The notes beneath the pieces are model-generated. The model did no database searches. It was not told where the DNA came from and worked only from the letters and a program-made list of their open reading frames with translations. Source: Bacteroidales bacterium (GTDB lineage: Bacteria > Bacteroidota > Bacteroidia > Bacteroidales > UBA932). Taken from it: a stretch of 64,000 nucleotides of DNA. The stretch spans positions 1 to 64,000 of the forward strand of contig JAEEIJ010000015.1 in NCBI GenBank assembly GCA_016281315.1, given 5' to 3'. Made by a program: the position numbers and the translations under genes. The first letter of the stretch is position 1. Each line of letters opens with the position of its first letter. Of the stretch, positions 34,056-43,472 are shown one piece after another.

Positions 34056-35948
34056 TTATGGATTAAAAGGTTGGTCTGAATCGTCGTGCAATCCATATCG
34101 CTGGATGAGCACGTAGATTTCCGGGTCCAGGTTGCCCCGGAAGACATAGGAGCCGTCGGCGCGGCAGGCATCCAGGTAATGCCGGACGGCCTTCTGGTCA
34201 TCACCGGCACGCGCATACAGCAGGGAGAGCATATAGTTCACCGGCGGGGTTTTTTCCAGCTCCTGCAGGATGGCCATCGCCGAGGCATTGTAGTCCAGCG
34301 CCACGTAAGCCACCGCCGTATTGAAGTCCCGGTAATCCCGCAGACAGGCCAGAGCGCCCTTGTAGTCCCGTTCCTTAAGCAGCGACACGCCTTTCATATA
34401 AAGGGTGTCCACCTCCGTCGTATGGACAGTATCCTTCAGCATCCCTTTCCTGTGAAGGAAAAAATCGAAACGGACCGTCCGGAGCAGGGGATAGAGCGTC
34501 TTGCGCAGGTACGGATAATAGGGTTCACCCGAAAGGGCCTGTTCCCGCCGGTCATATTCGGCGATCTCCAGATGCTGCAGATAGCGGCTTTTCTCCTCCG
34601 GGGTGAGTGTGGAATCGGTGTCCACCAGAAAGGACAGCAGGTCCCAGTTCTCCCCGAGCGAGCGGGAGCGGAAGGAGATGGAGTCGCCGGCGAAGGCAGC
34701 GTAATGGGCGGCCACCGAAGCGGCGCGGCGCCGGGTGAGGGCTTCGTTGCTGCGGAGCGTCCCCTCCGGAGAAGCAAAGGCCGATATCACAATGGAATCC
34801 ACGTCAAACTTCTCATTTTCAAGGAGTTCGTTCATATGGTCCCGGATACGGGCCATCTCGGAGGCGTTGTTGCCGAGCGCCGTATCCAGGCGGTCGTCGC
34901 CGGCCTTGAAGGCGATGTAACAGGCGTCGTTGGCGGCGGCCCGCCGTTCGATGATCCGCGTGAGGTAGTGCTCGCTGTCATCGGCCAGGGACGAGAGGGA
35001 ACTGATGTAGAAGGTGAGCGGCTCGGTGCGGTTCATCGCGTAGCAGCGCACGTCCCCTTGCCAGATATCGCCGCTCAAGACGATATCGGCCCGTTTCAGG
35101 GCGGGACGAGTGGTGATGGTCTGCGTATACTGATAGACAAAATCCCCGTCGATATTGCGCAGGACCGTATCCAGCCGGATGCCGTCGCTGGTAATGGGCA
35201 CTTTGACGTATTTACGAAACATCGCGTCCTTCCGGGCGATCCGCCACTCGTTCCGGCGCCGGCGCCACCACAGGGTGTAGTGGTCGGCCGCCTCCTTTCC
35301 CGTCACCCCCAGGGCCGAGCGGAACTGCTCGTCCGTTAGGAAGGTGCTGTCATCTCTGAAGCGGTACAGTTCCGGGAGGTTTCTTTCGATGAAAATCTCC
35401 AGGTTCCGCCGGTCCAGGAAACGGGTGGAATCCGTGACGATCCGGCTCAGGAAACGCCTGTAATGCTCGTATCCGCGCAGTTGTCCTGCCCTGTATTCTT
35501 TTCCGGTAATGATGACCGGTTCCAGCCGTGTGCTGTCTCCCAGCAGGAAAAGATCGGGGTAAAACCGCAGCTGCCAGTCGGAAGAAAGCATCTTTTCCGG
35601 TACGGTGATCTCAAAGCGGAGGTCCACGCGGCCGTGTCTTTCGGCCACATTCCGGAAACGGGCCGTCACCACGGCGGCGTCCAGCACATCCGTAGCCACC
35701 ATCTCACCGCTGGCGCTGTCCCGCTGCGCCTTCATCAGGTACATCCTCGAGCCCAGGGCGTCGGTGACGCGGATGGTGTCCCGCGTCGCACGCGCAATCA
35801 CGTGGCGTTCCTCTTCCAACTCCTTGCGGGACAGGGACAGGGTAGCCCCCAGCTGCTCGCGTCGAACGGTCTGCAGGCGTCTGGAAGGCCCGCAGGCGAC
35901 GATGGCAAGAAGGAGTCCCGCAACGAGTATGGGCACGAGCTTTTTCAT
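34056..35948 (-). CDS. DUF3868 / OmpA-like pilus-associated protein
   Basis: A 630-residue lipoprotein (lipobox VAC, Cys19). The N-terminal half matches DUF3868 (RFEITVPEKMLSSDWQLRFYPDL), and about residues 355-450 form an OmpA-like peptidoglycan-binding domain (DSIVISAFASPEGTLRSNEALTRRRA). TPR-like helices follow. It starts at the DUF3575 stop (TGATG) and precedes fimA by 5 bp, the standard order in type V pilus operons. It likely couples the pilus base to the cell wall. Confidence 0.82.
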   Translation of the reverse strand: MKKLVPILVAGLLLAIVACGPSRRLQTVRREQLGATLSLSRKELEEERHVIARATRDTIRVTDALGSRMYLMKAQRDSASGEMVATDVLDAAVVTARFRNVAERHGRVDLRFEITVPEKMLSSDWQLRFYPDLFLLGDSTRLEPVIITGKEYRAGQLRGYEHYRRFLSRIVTDSTRFLDRRNLEIFIERNLPELYRFRDDSTFLTDEQFRSALGVTGKEAADHYTLWWRRRRNEWRIARKDAMFRKYVKVPITSDGIRLDTVLRNIDGDFVYQYTQTITTRPALKRADIVLSGDIWQGDVRCYAMNRTEPLTFYISSLSSLADDSEHYLTRIIERRAAANDACYIAFKAGDDRLDTALGNNASEMARIRDHMNELLENEKFDVDSIVISAFASPEGTLRSNEALTRRRAASVAAHYAAFAGDSISFRSRSLGENWDLLSFLVDTDSTLTPEEKSRYLQHLEIAEYDRREQALSGEPYYPYLRKTLYPLLRTVRFDFFLHRKGMLKDTVHTTEVDTLYMKGVSLLKERDYKGALACLRDYRDFNTAVAYVALDYNASAMAILQELEKTPPVNYMLSLLYARAGDDQKAVRHYLDACRADGSYVFRGNLDPEIYVLIQRYGLHDDSDQPFNP

Positions 35949-36496
35949 CAGAAGATCAGTTGCAGGGCAATTCGGGCGTCCGGAAGGATAAACGGTTTTT
36001 CCCCTTCATCCAGTTTGTGCCCGCACAGGGGACAGGAATAGGTTTTATAGCGGGTCCAGCCACCCCAGAATCCGGCACCCAGGTCCAGGTTCCAGCGGTC
36101 CGAGAGCATCACGGCATAGCCGCCCCAGAGGCCCAGCCCGAAGGCGTCTCCCTCTTCCGCTTCCCGCCGCCGGATACCGCCGCCGTTGTAGACGGTATAG
36201 CGCGCATCGGCACCCGCCCACCAGCCGGAGTAGATGTGCCAGGGCCACCAGCGGGCACCCGCCCAGTAACTGTTCTGGCGGAGTTCCATCTGACGGTCGG
36301 GGTCTCCCGCGTGGAAAGTCCAGGGATTCAGCTCTACGCCCACGTGCACGGAGACGTGACGGGCCGCCGCCACGGACGCTTCCGCGTTCAGGGTGCCCAG
36401 CGTCATCCAGTCCACGGCGTTCGTGCCCACCGAATAACGCTGGGCCCCGGCGATGAACGGAAACAGCAGAAAGAGAGGAAGAAGGAAACGCTTCAT
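35948..36496 (-). CDS. DUF3575 outer-membrane protein
   Basis: A 182-residue protein with signal peptide (to about FIAGAQ, residue 18) and the DUF3575 signature GTNAVDWMTLGTLNAEASVA and PWTF. It also has a small CPLCGH zinc-type pair near residue 155. It begins the pilus operon, only 11 bp after the ssb stop. It is probably a small barrel assisting pilus assembly. Confidence 0.8.
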   Translation of the reverse strand: MKRFLLPLFLLFPFIAGAQRYSVGTNAVDWMTLGTLNAEASVAAARHVSVHVGVELNPWTFHAGDPDRQMELRQNSYWAGARWWPWHIYSGWWAGADARYTVYNGGGIRRREAEEGDAFGLGLWGGYAVMLSDRWNLDLGAGFWGGWTRYKTYSCPLCGHKLDEGEKPFILPDARIALQLIF

Positions 36497-36507
36497 AGGG
36501 CCGGGGA

Positions 36508-36864
36508 TTAGTAGTCCCGCTGGGGAGACATCTGCAACTCTTCCTTGGGAAGGACATTGACCCTTCGGGCCATCACCTCCAGGGAGGAACGCTCCTCACT
36601 GTCGGGTGTAATCCACTTATGCAGGCGCAGGCTGCCGATAACTTCCACCCAGGAGCCCTTTTGGATCTGGCAGAAGTCTTCGATGCCCTGCACGCGGTCC
36701 CAGGCGGTCACGTTGAACCAGGTGGGGTCCACGGTGGAGACACCGTCGCGGGTTACCGCCTTTTCGGTGACCACGGAGAAATTGCACACCTGCTTTCCAT
36801 TGTAGGAGTTGATGTCGGCGCGGCCCACAACACCCCTCAGTTCGATACGGTTTTTGAATTCCAT
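36508..36864 (-). CDS. ssb: Short single-stranded DNA-binding protein
   Basis: A 118-residue SSB with one OB fold: MEFKNRIELRGVVGRADINSY, VCNFSVVTEKA, WFNVTAWDRVQ and GSWVEVIGSL. It ends ...MSPQRDY and lacks the acidic DDDIPF-type tail that recruits partner proteins, so it is probably a secondary SSB. I chose the ATG at 36864; the longer ORF to 37179 is not supported. A leader of about 80 nt holds several palindromes. It is 11 bp upstream of the pilus genes and may be co-transcribed. Confidence 0.85.
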   Translation of the reverse strand: MEFKNRIELRGVVGRADINSYNGKQVCNFSVVTEKAVTRDGVSTVDPTWFNVTAWDRVQGIEDFCQIQKGSWVEVIGSLRLHKWITPDSEERSSLEVMARRVNVLPKEELQMSPQRDY

Positions 36865-37190
36865 ACTTTTTACACTTAACGTTAAACAAGCGGGCCGGGG
36901 GGGAAGCGGTGCGCGCAGACCGCTTGATATCCCGGCGCCGGGTGCAAAGTAAGCGGGCTTTTTTCCCTTAAAACGCGACAGAGGGACCGGGAACTGCCGA
37001 TTTTTCCGTTTTGACGAAGGATTGTGTGTTTTGACTGCGGTATCACAAAAAAAATAAACGCACCAGCCAATAAATCGACCGATGCGTTTTTTGTGCGGTT
37101 CGGCTAAAACGGAAAAATCTGCGTTATCTTTCAGCCGATGCTTGCAATTCCGGGCGGGGCGTGCCAAATTTGCGCCCAAAGTGCGAGATA
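36865..37190. other. Intergenic region with palindromes (ssb leader)
   Basis: Holds three palindromes on the ssb side: TTAACGTTAA (36876-36885), AAGCGGT-N8-ACCGCTT (36904-36925) and the 12-bp CCCGGCGCCGGG (36931-36942). A weak -7 box TTACTTTG (minus) lies just upstream (about 36944-36951). On the plus strand TATCTTTC (37125-37132) could start the zinc-ribbon gene. An inverted repeat AAACGCA / TGCGTTT with a T-run lies near 37054-37090. Otherwise no gene is seen. Confidence 0.5.
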
Positions 37191-37640
37191 ATGCGGATTC
37201 TGGAGAAACAACTCAGCGCGCAGATGGAATGCTGCCCCCAGTGCGGAAAAGTGCTGGGAACCGGACGGGTGGACAAGCGTTTCTGCAGCGAAGCCTGTAA
37301 GAACCGCTGGCACAACTGTCAGCGGGCGCCCAGCCACGCCAAACGGGTGCAGCGCGTGCTGCGCATCCTGGACAGCAACCGCGAGGTGCTGGTGAAGCTC
37401 CTCAAACTGGACATCCATAAGCTGGACCGGGGAACGCTGCTCTTTCTGGGTTTCAACCCGAACTATTTCACCTCGCTGTACCGCTGCGGCCGCCGGCAGT
37501 GGATCTACTCCTGCCTGGACGTCCAATACGAACTGACCCCCTCCCGGATCAAGAACATCGCGTTCCTGTGGGAGGGGGCCGATAAAGAGGAGAAAGAGGG
37601 CGGCGTTATGCCTTTGCCTGTTTCTTCTGAGGGTCTTTGA
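37191..37640 (+). CDS. Zinc-ribbon protein (DUF2116-like)
   Basis: A 149-residue cytosolic protein (159 if a GTG at 37161 is used). A zinc ribbon occupies residues about 14-37 with CCPQCG and FCSEACKNRWHN. The C-terminal half (LDRGTLLFLGFNPNYFTSLY) is a conserved Bacteroidota block of unknown function. The last 35 bases overlap the convergent nucleoside permease gene. Regulatory or nucleic-acid binding is plausible from the ribbon only. Confidence 0.75.
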   Translation: MRILEKQLSAQMECCPQCGKVLGTGRVDKRFCSEACKNRWHNCQRAPSHAKRVQRVLRILDSNREVLVKLLKLDIHKLDRGTLLFLGFNPNYFTSLYRCGRRQWIYSCLDVQYELTPSRIKNIAFLWEGADKEEKEGGVMPLPVSSEGL

Positions 37641-38892
37641 ACAGAATCCAGAACAGAATGCCCACCACGAAGGCATAGGCAGCGAAGATGTACCAGGCGT
37701 TGGGCCAGGAAGGATTGGGATTCTTGTACACGCAGGCATCCACCACGGCGCCGGCGGCCAGGGTGCCGATGGTGGCGCCGAAGCCGTTGGTCATCATCAT
37801 AAACAGGCCCTGTGCGCTGGAGCGGATGTCCACGGGGGCTTTCTGCTCCACATACAGGGAACCGGAGATGTTGAAGAAGTCGAAGGCGAAGCCGTACACG
37901 ATGCAGCTGAGAACGAAGAGCAGCACCCCTGGCATGGCGGGATTGCCCAGGCCGAAGAGGCCAAAGCGGAACACCCAGGCGAACATCGCGATGAGCATCA
38001 CGTTCTTGATGCCGAATTTCTTCATGGCAAACGGGATGAGCAGGATGCAGAGGGTTTCCGAGGCCTGGGAAATGGCGATGAGGGCGTTGGAATTCTTCAC
38101 GGCGAAGGAGTCGGCAAAGGCGGGATTGGACGCGAAGGAACTCAGGAAGGTGTTCGCATAACCGTTGGTGATCTGGAGCGAGGCGCCCAGGAGCATCGAG
38201 AAGATGAAGAAGATGGCAAACTGGCCGTCCTTGAATAGGGAGAAAGCCTTGAGGCCGAAGGCATCTGCGAGCGACTCGTCCTTCTTGTTCTTGTCGATGG
38301 GGCATTCCGGCATCGAGAGGGCATAGCCAGCGAGGATGAGCGAGAGGGCGCCCGAGGAGATGAGCTGCCAGAAGCTGTCCTGCATACGGGCGCCGCCGAT
38401 GCTGAGGAAATTCGTGAGGAGCATACTGCAGATGAAGCCCACGGTGCCGAAGACCCGGATGGGCGGGAATTCCTTCACGGGATCCATTCCCTCGCGGGCC
38501 ATCGCATTATAGGAAACGGAATTCACCAGGGCGATGGTGGGCATAAAGAAGGCCACCGACAGGCTATAGAGGATGAACAGGGGAGCGAACTGCACCTGAT
38601 CCCCGGAAATCATACAGTACACGCCGGCGCCGGCCATAAACAGGCCCGCAAAGGCGTGGCACATCGAGAGGACCTTCTGCGCCTGCATCTTTTTATCGGC
38701 CACGATACCCATTAGGGTGGGCATAAAGATGGACACGATGCCCTGCATCGCGAAGAACCATTTGATCTGGGAACCCAGGCCGATGTTCCCGAGGTAGCGG
38801 CCCAGGGACGTAAGATAGGCGCCCCAGACGGCAAACTCCAGGAAGAGCATCAGGATGAGCTTGAAGGTGACGGGTTTGATCTTGATTTGCAT
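37606..38892 (-). CDS. MFS nucleoside permease (NupG family)
   Basis: A 428-residue 12-helix transporter. The N-terminus (IKPVTFKLILMLFLEFAVWGAYLTSLGRYL) and the helix-loop segments RVFGTVGFICSML and SASQASETL match the nucleoside:proton symporter family. It brings nucleosides to the cell for salvage, consistent with hpt and the nucleoside kinase elsewhere in the window. It is divergent from tgt and shares its promoter core. Confidence 0.88.
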   Translation of the reverse strand: MQIKIKPVTFKLILMLFLEFAVWGAYLTSLGRYLGNIGLGSQIKWFFAMQGIVSIFMPTLMGIVADKKMQAQKVLSMCHAFAGLFMAGAGVYCMISGDQVQFAPLFILYSLSVAFFMPTIALVNSVSYNAMAREGMDPVKEFPPIRVFGTVGFICSMLLTNFLSIGGARMQDSFWQLISSGALSLILAGYALSMPECPIDKNKKDESLADAFGLKAFSLFKDGQFAIFFIFSMLLGASLQITNGYANTFLSSFASNPAFADSFAVKNSNALIAISQASETLCILLIPFAMKKFGIKNVMLIAMFAWVFRFGLFGLGNPAMPGVLLFVLSCIVYGFAFDFFNISGSLYVEQKAPVDIRSSAQGLFMMMTNGFGATIGTLAAGAVVDACVYKNPNPSWPNAWYIFAAYAFVVGILFWILFKDPQKKQAKA

Positions 38893-38924
38893 GGTATGAG
38901 TTGTGTTATTGTTTTCCTATCGTA

Positions 38925-38952
38925 CAAATTTACGAATATTTTCGTACTTTTG
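38925..38952. promoter_or_regulatory. Symmetric bidirectional promoter core (second copy)
   Basis: Reads CAAA-TT-TACGAA-TATT-TTCGTA-CT-TTTG. On plus it gives TACTTTTG for tgt (leader about 15 nt); on minus TAAATTTG for the nucleoside permease (leader about 28 nt). The central palindrome is identical to that at 24181-24196 except for the four spacer bases. Confidence 0.7.
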
Positions 38953-38971
38953 TAAGAATAATAAGAATTAT

Positions 38972-40114
38972 ATGTCCCAATTTTCGCTCATAGCCCAGGA
39001 CCCCGGTTCGGCCGCCCGCGCGGGCGTGCTCACCACGGACCACGGCGAAATCCGGACCCCCATCTTTATGCCCGTGGGCACGGTGGGTTCGGTCAAGGGC
39101 GTCTATCACAGGGACTTAAAGGAAGATATCAAGGCCCAGATCATCCTGGGAAACACCTATCATCTGTATCTGAGGCCCGGGCTGGACAGCCTCCGGAAGG
39201 CCGGCGGACTTCATAAGTTCGAGCACTGGGACGGCCCCATCCTCACGGACAGCGGCGGTTTCCAGGTCTTTTCCCTGGCCCCCATCCGGAAACTCACCCC
39301 GGAAGGCTGCAAGTTCTCCTCCCACATCGACGGCAGCAAGCACATCTTCACGCCGGAGAACAACGTGGAGACCCAGCGCATCATCGGGGCCGATATCATC
39401 ATGGCCCTGGACGAATGCTGCCCCGGGGACGCGGACTACCGCTATGCAGAGAAATCCCTCCGACTCACCCAAGGCTGGCTGGAGCGCTTCGCAAAGCATT
39501 TCGACGAAACGGAACCCCTCTACGGCTATTCCCAGACGATGTTTCCCATCATCCAGGGCTGCGTGTACCCGGACCTCCGGCAGCGCGCCGTGGAGCACGC
39601 CCTCAGACTGGATGGCGCCAACCGCGGCGGCTATGCCGTGGGCGGTCTGGCGGTAGGGGAGCCCACGGAAAAGATGTACGAAATGCTGGAGGTCACCTGC
39701 CCGCTGCTGCCGCAGGACAAGCCCCGCTACCTGATGGGCGTGGGAACGCCCGCCAACATCCTGGAAGGCATCGCCCGCGGCATCGATATGTTCGACTGCG
39801 TGATGCCCACCAGAAACGGCCGCAACGGGATGCTCTTCACCTGGAACGGGATCCTGAATATGCGCAACGCCAAGTGGACCGACGACTTCGGCCCGCTGGA
39901 CCCGCGCGGAACGTCCTTCGTGGATTCCTATTATACGAGAGCCTATCTTCACCACCTTTTCATCGCCGGGGAAATGTTCGCGGCGATGGTGGCCAGCGAA
40001 CATAACCTGGCCTTCTACCTGGACCTGGTGCGGGTGGCCCGCGAGCACATCGTGGCGGGAGACTTCGCCGCGTGGAAACAGGGCGTCGTGCCCAAACTGA
40101 TGCAGCGCCTATGA
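38972..40114 (+). CDS. tgt: Queuine tRNA-ribosyltransferase
   Basis: A 380-residue TIM-barrel enzyme that replaces guanine-34 by preQ1 in tRNAs with GUN anticodons. Key residues are present: the nucleophile Asp in MFDCVMPTRNGRNG, substrate Asp in LTDSGGFQVFSL, and GGLAVGEP. I chose the ATG at 38972 (MSQFSLIAQDPGS); an upstream ATG at 38903 lies before the promoter. Only the first zinc-type cluster position is unclear: the usual CxCxxC near the C-terminus is absent here (DPRGTSFVDSYYTRAYLHHLF), so the zinc site may be lost. Confidence 0.93.
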   Translation: MSQFSLIAQDPGSAARAGVLTTDHGEIRTPIFMPVGTVGSVKGVYHRDLKEDIKAQIILGNTYHLYLRPGLDSLRKAGGLHKFEHWDGPILTDSGGFQVFSLAPIRKLTPEGCKFSSHIDGSKHIFTPENNVETQRIIGADIIMALDECCPGDADYRYAEKSLRLTQGWLERFAKHFDETEPLYGYSQTMFPIIQGCVYPDLRQRAVEHALRLDGANRGGYAVGGLAVGEPTEKMYEMLEVTCPLLPQDKPRYLMGVGTPANILEGIARGIDMFDCVMPTRNGRNGMLFTWNGILNMRNAKWTDDFGPLDPRGTSFVDSYYTRAYLHHLFIAGEMFAAMVASEHNLAFYLDLVRVAREHIVAGDFAAWKQGVVPKLMQRL

Positions 40115-41205
40115 TGGGAATCCGAAAACTGGATGGCTACATTATCCGCAAGTTCCTGGTGACCTTCTTCATGGCCATCCTCTTCCTGGCGGCCATCACC
40201 ATCATCTTCGACATCAGCGAGAAGATCGACGACTTCGTCAAGAACGACGTCCCCGTCAAGAGCATCATCTTCGACTATTACGTGAACTTCCTGCCGTATT
40301 TCATCAACAAATACGCGCCGATGTTCGTGTTCCTCACCGTCATTTTCTTCACCTCCAAGATGACGCAGGACTCGGAGGTGGTGGCCATCCTCTCCAGCGG
40401 CATCAGCTACCACCGGCTCGTGGTGCCGTACCTGATATCGGCCACCCTCATCGCGGGAATCTCCCTCTTTATGAGTATGTGGATCATCCCGCACGCGAAC
40501 GCGGTACGGGTGGACTTCGAGATGAAGTACAACTCCTTTATGAAGGCCCAGGTGAAGCAGGGACGCAATATGCACTATAAACTGGAAGACGACCATTACG
40601 TTTTCTTCGAGAGCTTCAGCGCCTACAACAACACCGCCTACAATTTCACCCTGGAGGACCTCTCCACGGGCCGGCTCAGCTCGAAGCTGCAGGCGGAAAG
40701 CGCCCAGTACGACACCACCACGGGCGTGTGGAAACTGCGCAACTACATCATCCGGGACTACGACGAAGGGATGCAGGACCACATCCGCACGGGCCGCCAG
40801 CTGGATACGGCGCTCAGCCTCACGCGGGACGACTTCTTCATCAACCGCTTCACCATCGAGAAACTGAACGAACGGGAACTGCGGCAGCTCATCAAAACCC
40901 AGATCCGGCGCGGCGACGCCTCGGTGAACCGGGCGCAGATCGAGATGAACAACCGCTATGCGATGCCCGTCTCGGTGCTCATCCTCACCATCATCGGCGT
41001 GTCGCTCTGTACCAAGAAAAAACGCGGCGGGATGGGCTGGAACCTGGCCGCCGGAACGGCCCTGGGCTTCTCCTACATCCTGTTTATGCAGTTCAGCGAG
41101 ATGTTCGTCGTCACGGACACCCTGCCGGCGCGCGTAGCCATCTGGCTGCCCAATTACCTCTATGCAGCCATCGCCGCCTTCCTGTATATTAAAGCCCCCA
41201 AATAA
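40111..41205 (+). CDS. LptF/LptG family permease
   Basis: A 364-residue protein with an N-terminal pair of helices, a periplasmic beta-jellyroll (about 140-270) and four more helices in YjgP/YjgQ layout ([20 protein letters not shown]). These permeases extract lipopolysaccharide from the inner membrane with LptB. The start overlaps the tgt stop as ATGA. I cannot tell LptF from LptG. Confidence 0.9.
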   Translation: MMGIRKLDGYIIRKFLVTFFMAILFLAAITIIFDISEKIDDFVKNDVPVKSIIFDYYVNFLPYFINKYAPMFVFLTVIFFTSKMTQDSEVVAILSSGISYHRLVVPYLISATLIAGISLFMSMWIIPHANAVRVDFEMKYNSFMKAQVKQGRNMHYKLEDDHYVFFESFSAYNNTAYNFTLEDLSTGRLSSKLQAESAQYDTTTGVWKLRNYIIRDYDEGMQDHIRTGRQLDTALSLTRDDFFINRFTIEKLNERELRQLIKTQIRRGDASVNRAQIEMNNRYAMPVSVLILTIIGVSLCTKKKRGGMGWNLAAGTALGFSYILFMQFSEMFVVTDTLPARVAIWLPNYLYAAIAAFLYIKAPK

Positions 41206-41639
41206 TGAAGGTTAAGATCGTCAACCATTCTCCCTATCCCTGCCCGGCTTACGCCACGGAGCTTTCGGCCGGGGTGGACCTCCGCGCCCATATGGAGGAA
41301 TCCATTCTCCTGAACCCCCTCCAGCGGGCCGTCGTCCCCACGGGCCTTTACATCGCCCTTCCGGCGGGATTCGAGGCGCAGGTGCGTCCCCGGAGCGGCC
41401 TCGCCGCCAAACACGGCATCACGGTGCTGAACACCCCCGGCACCATCGACGCCGACTACAGGGGAGAGATCCGCGTCATCCTGGTCAATCTCTCGGACCA
41501 GCCCTTTGAAATCGTTCCCGGGGAGCGCATCGCCCAGATGGTCATCGCCCGCCACGAGCAGGTGAGCTGGGAAGAGGTGGACGAACTGGATAGCACCGAG
41601 CGTGGAGCTGGTGGTTTCGGCAGCACTGGAAAGAAATGA
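41205..41639 (+). CDS. dut: dUTP diphosphatase
   Basis: A 144-residue trimeric dUTPase that hydrolyses dUTP to dUMP and pyrophosphate. Five motifs are present: [43 protein letters not shown] and the P-loop-like [10 protein letters not shown]. Start shares the A of the upstream TAA (TAATG) and the end overlaps murF as ATGA. Confidence 0.97.
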   Translation: MKVKIVNHSPYPCPAYATELSAGVDLRAHMEESILLNPLQRAVVPTGLYIALPAGFEAQVRPRSGLAAKHGITVLNTPGTIDADYRGEIRVILVNLSDQPFEIVPGERIAQMVIARHEQVSWEEVDELDSTERGAGGFGSTGKK

Positions 41640-42892
41640 ATACCAAAGCCTTATACGACATCTTCCTGCACAGCGCAGGCGTGAATACGGATACCCGCAG
41701 CATTCAGCCGGGTCAGCTTTTCGTGGCCCTGAAAGGGGAGAACTTCGACGGCAACGCCTTCGCGCTCCAGGCGCTGGAGGCGGGCGCCTGCCACGCCGTC
41801 GTGAGCGACAGCGTGCCCTTCGACGACGAGCGCCTCACCAAGGTGCCGGACACGCTGGCGGCCCTGCAGGAGCTGGCGGCCTGGCACCGGCGGCAGCTGG
41901 AGATTCCCGTCATCGGCCTCACCGGAACGAACGGGAAAACCACCACGAAAGAGCTCATCAAGACCGTCCTGGGCGCGAAATACCGCGTGGCGGCCACCGA
42001 GGGCAACCTGAACAACGACATCGGCGTCCCCCTCACGGTCCTGAAGATCGGGGCCGATGCAGAGATTGCCATCGTGGAGATGGGCGCCAGCCATCCGGAG
42101 GACCTGAAGCCGCTGCTGGCGGTGGCCCAGCCTACGCACGGACTCATCACGAACGTGGGCAAGGCGCACCTGCTGGGCTTCGGCAGTTTCGAGGGCGTCA
42201 AACACGCCAAGGGCCTGCTCTACGACTGGCTGAAGGCCCACGAAGGCGTCGCGTTCGCCAACGCCGACGATGAAAACCTCCAGGAAATGCTCTGGGAACG
42301 GGAACTGGGCTGCATCCCTTACGGCCTGGACGGCATCCAGGTCTCTTCCACGCCGTTCCTCCGGCTGGAATGGGCCGACGGCCGCGCGCTGGACACCCGC
42401 CTCGTGGGCGCCTACAACGCCTGCAACGTGCTGGCCGCCCTCAAGATCGGCTGGTTCTTCGGTGTCCCGGAGGAGGCTGCGCTGGAAGCCGTCGCCGCCT
42501 ACACGCCCTCCAACAACCGTTCGCAGCTGGTCCAAACCGGCAGCAATACCGTGATCGTGGATGCCTACAACGCCAATCCTTCGTCCATGGCGGTCGCGCT
42601 GGACAACCTCGCCCTCTGCACCGGCCGGAAGGTGGCCCTTTTGGGCGATATGCGCGAACTGGGGGCCGATTCCGGCGCGGAGCACAAGAAGATTGTCGGT
42701 CGGCTGAAAGGCATGGAAGCCTTCCTGGTAGGGGAGGAATTCACCCGGGAAGCCGCCGGGAGCGGCATCCCCTGCTTCGCCACGTCCGACGACCTGGCGG
42801 CCTACCTCAAGGAGCATCCGCTGAAAGACTGTATCGTACTGGTAAAAGGGTCCCGCGGAACGCGGATGGAAAAGGTCATCCCTTCGCTTTAG
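41636..42892 (+). CDS. murF: UDP-N-acetylmuramoyl-tripeptide--D-Ala-D-Ala ligase
   Basis: A 418-residue Mur ligase that adds D-Ala-D-Ala to the nucleotide-linked tripeptide. ATP-binding GTNGKTTTK is at 97-105, carbamylated-Lys region [13 protein letters not shown] follows, and the C-terminal domain has DAYNANPSS and LLGDMRELG. Last gene of tgt-lptG-dut-murF; convergent with the PAP2 gene by a 17-bp overlap. Confidence 0.96.
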   Translation: MNTKALYDIFLHSAGVNTDTRSIQPGQLFVALKGENFDGNAFALQALEAGACHAVVSDSVPFDDERLTKVPDTLAALQELAAWHRRQLEIPVIGLTGTNGKTTTKELIKTVLGAKYRVAATEGNLNNDIGVPLTVLKIGADAEIAIVEMGASHPEDLKPLLAVAQPTHGLITNVGKAHLLGFGSFEGVKHAKGLLYDWLKAHEGVAFANADDENLQEMLWERELGCIPYGLDGIQVSSTPFLRLEWADGRALDTRLVGAYNACNVLAALKIGWFFGVPEEAALEAVAAYTPSNNRSQLVQTGSNTVIVDAYNANPSSMAVALDNLALCTGRKVALLGDMRELGADSGAEHKKIVGRLKGMEAFLVGEEFTREAAGSGIPCFATSDDLAAYLKEHPLKDCIVLVKGSRGTRMEKVIPSL

Positions 42893-43472
42893 CCACCACC
42901 CAGCGGGCCAGTCGGGCCATCAAATAGCCCGCACACAGGCCCACAATGGCACCTACGGTGATGTCGCCCAAGTAATGGGCGCCCATCATCGTGCGGCTCA
43001 GGCTCATCATGGCGGCCCAGAGGAATACAACCCAGGCATACACCTTATAATTCCCTTCCGGACGGTTCCATTTGAGGCCCAGCCAGGAAGCGATGGCGAA
43101 ACCGAAACTGTTGCCGGCGTGGGCCGAGAAAAAGCCGTAGAGGCCGGCGTTGCTGTTGTCGTAGGGGATGCGGAGGCCGCCGTTCACCATCGCGGCGTCC
43201 CAGAAAGGACGCAGGCGGGCGACGCTTCCCTTGATGAGGTTCGCGAACTGGTCCACAAGGACCACGGTAAGAACGATGGACAGAATCACGGCCAGTCCCT
43301 TCTTCCAGCCCAGGCGCCACAGGGCATAGACCATAAACAGGGCATAGACGGGGAACCAGATGATCACATCCGACATCACCCACCAGAAGCCGTCGTTCCA
43401 CCAGGAGGACAAGTTATTCACCCACAGCGTTGCGCTCTGGTCTAATTGAACGATGGAATCAAGTACATTCAT
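42876..43472 (-). CDS. PAP2-family membrane phosphatase
   Basis: A 198-residue protein with five to six membrane helices. Motifs are K-x6-RP (KGSVARLRP), SAHAGNS replacing the usual PSGH and [12 protein letters not shown]. It likely dephosphorylates a lipid pyrophosphate such as undecaprenyl pyrophosphate or phosphatidic acid. It overlaps obgE by ATGA. Confidence 0.85.
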   Translation of the reverse strand: MNVLDSIVQLDQSATLWVNNLSSWWNDGFWWVMSDVIIWFPVYALFMVYALWRLGWKKGLAVILSIVLTVVLVDQFANLIKGSVARLRPFWDAAMVNGGLRIPYDNSNAGLYGFFSAHAGNSFGFAIASWLGLKWNRPEGNYKVYAWVVFLWAAMMSLSRTMMGAHYLGDITVGAIVGLCAGYLMARLARWVVAKAKG

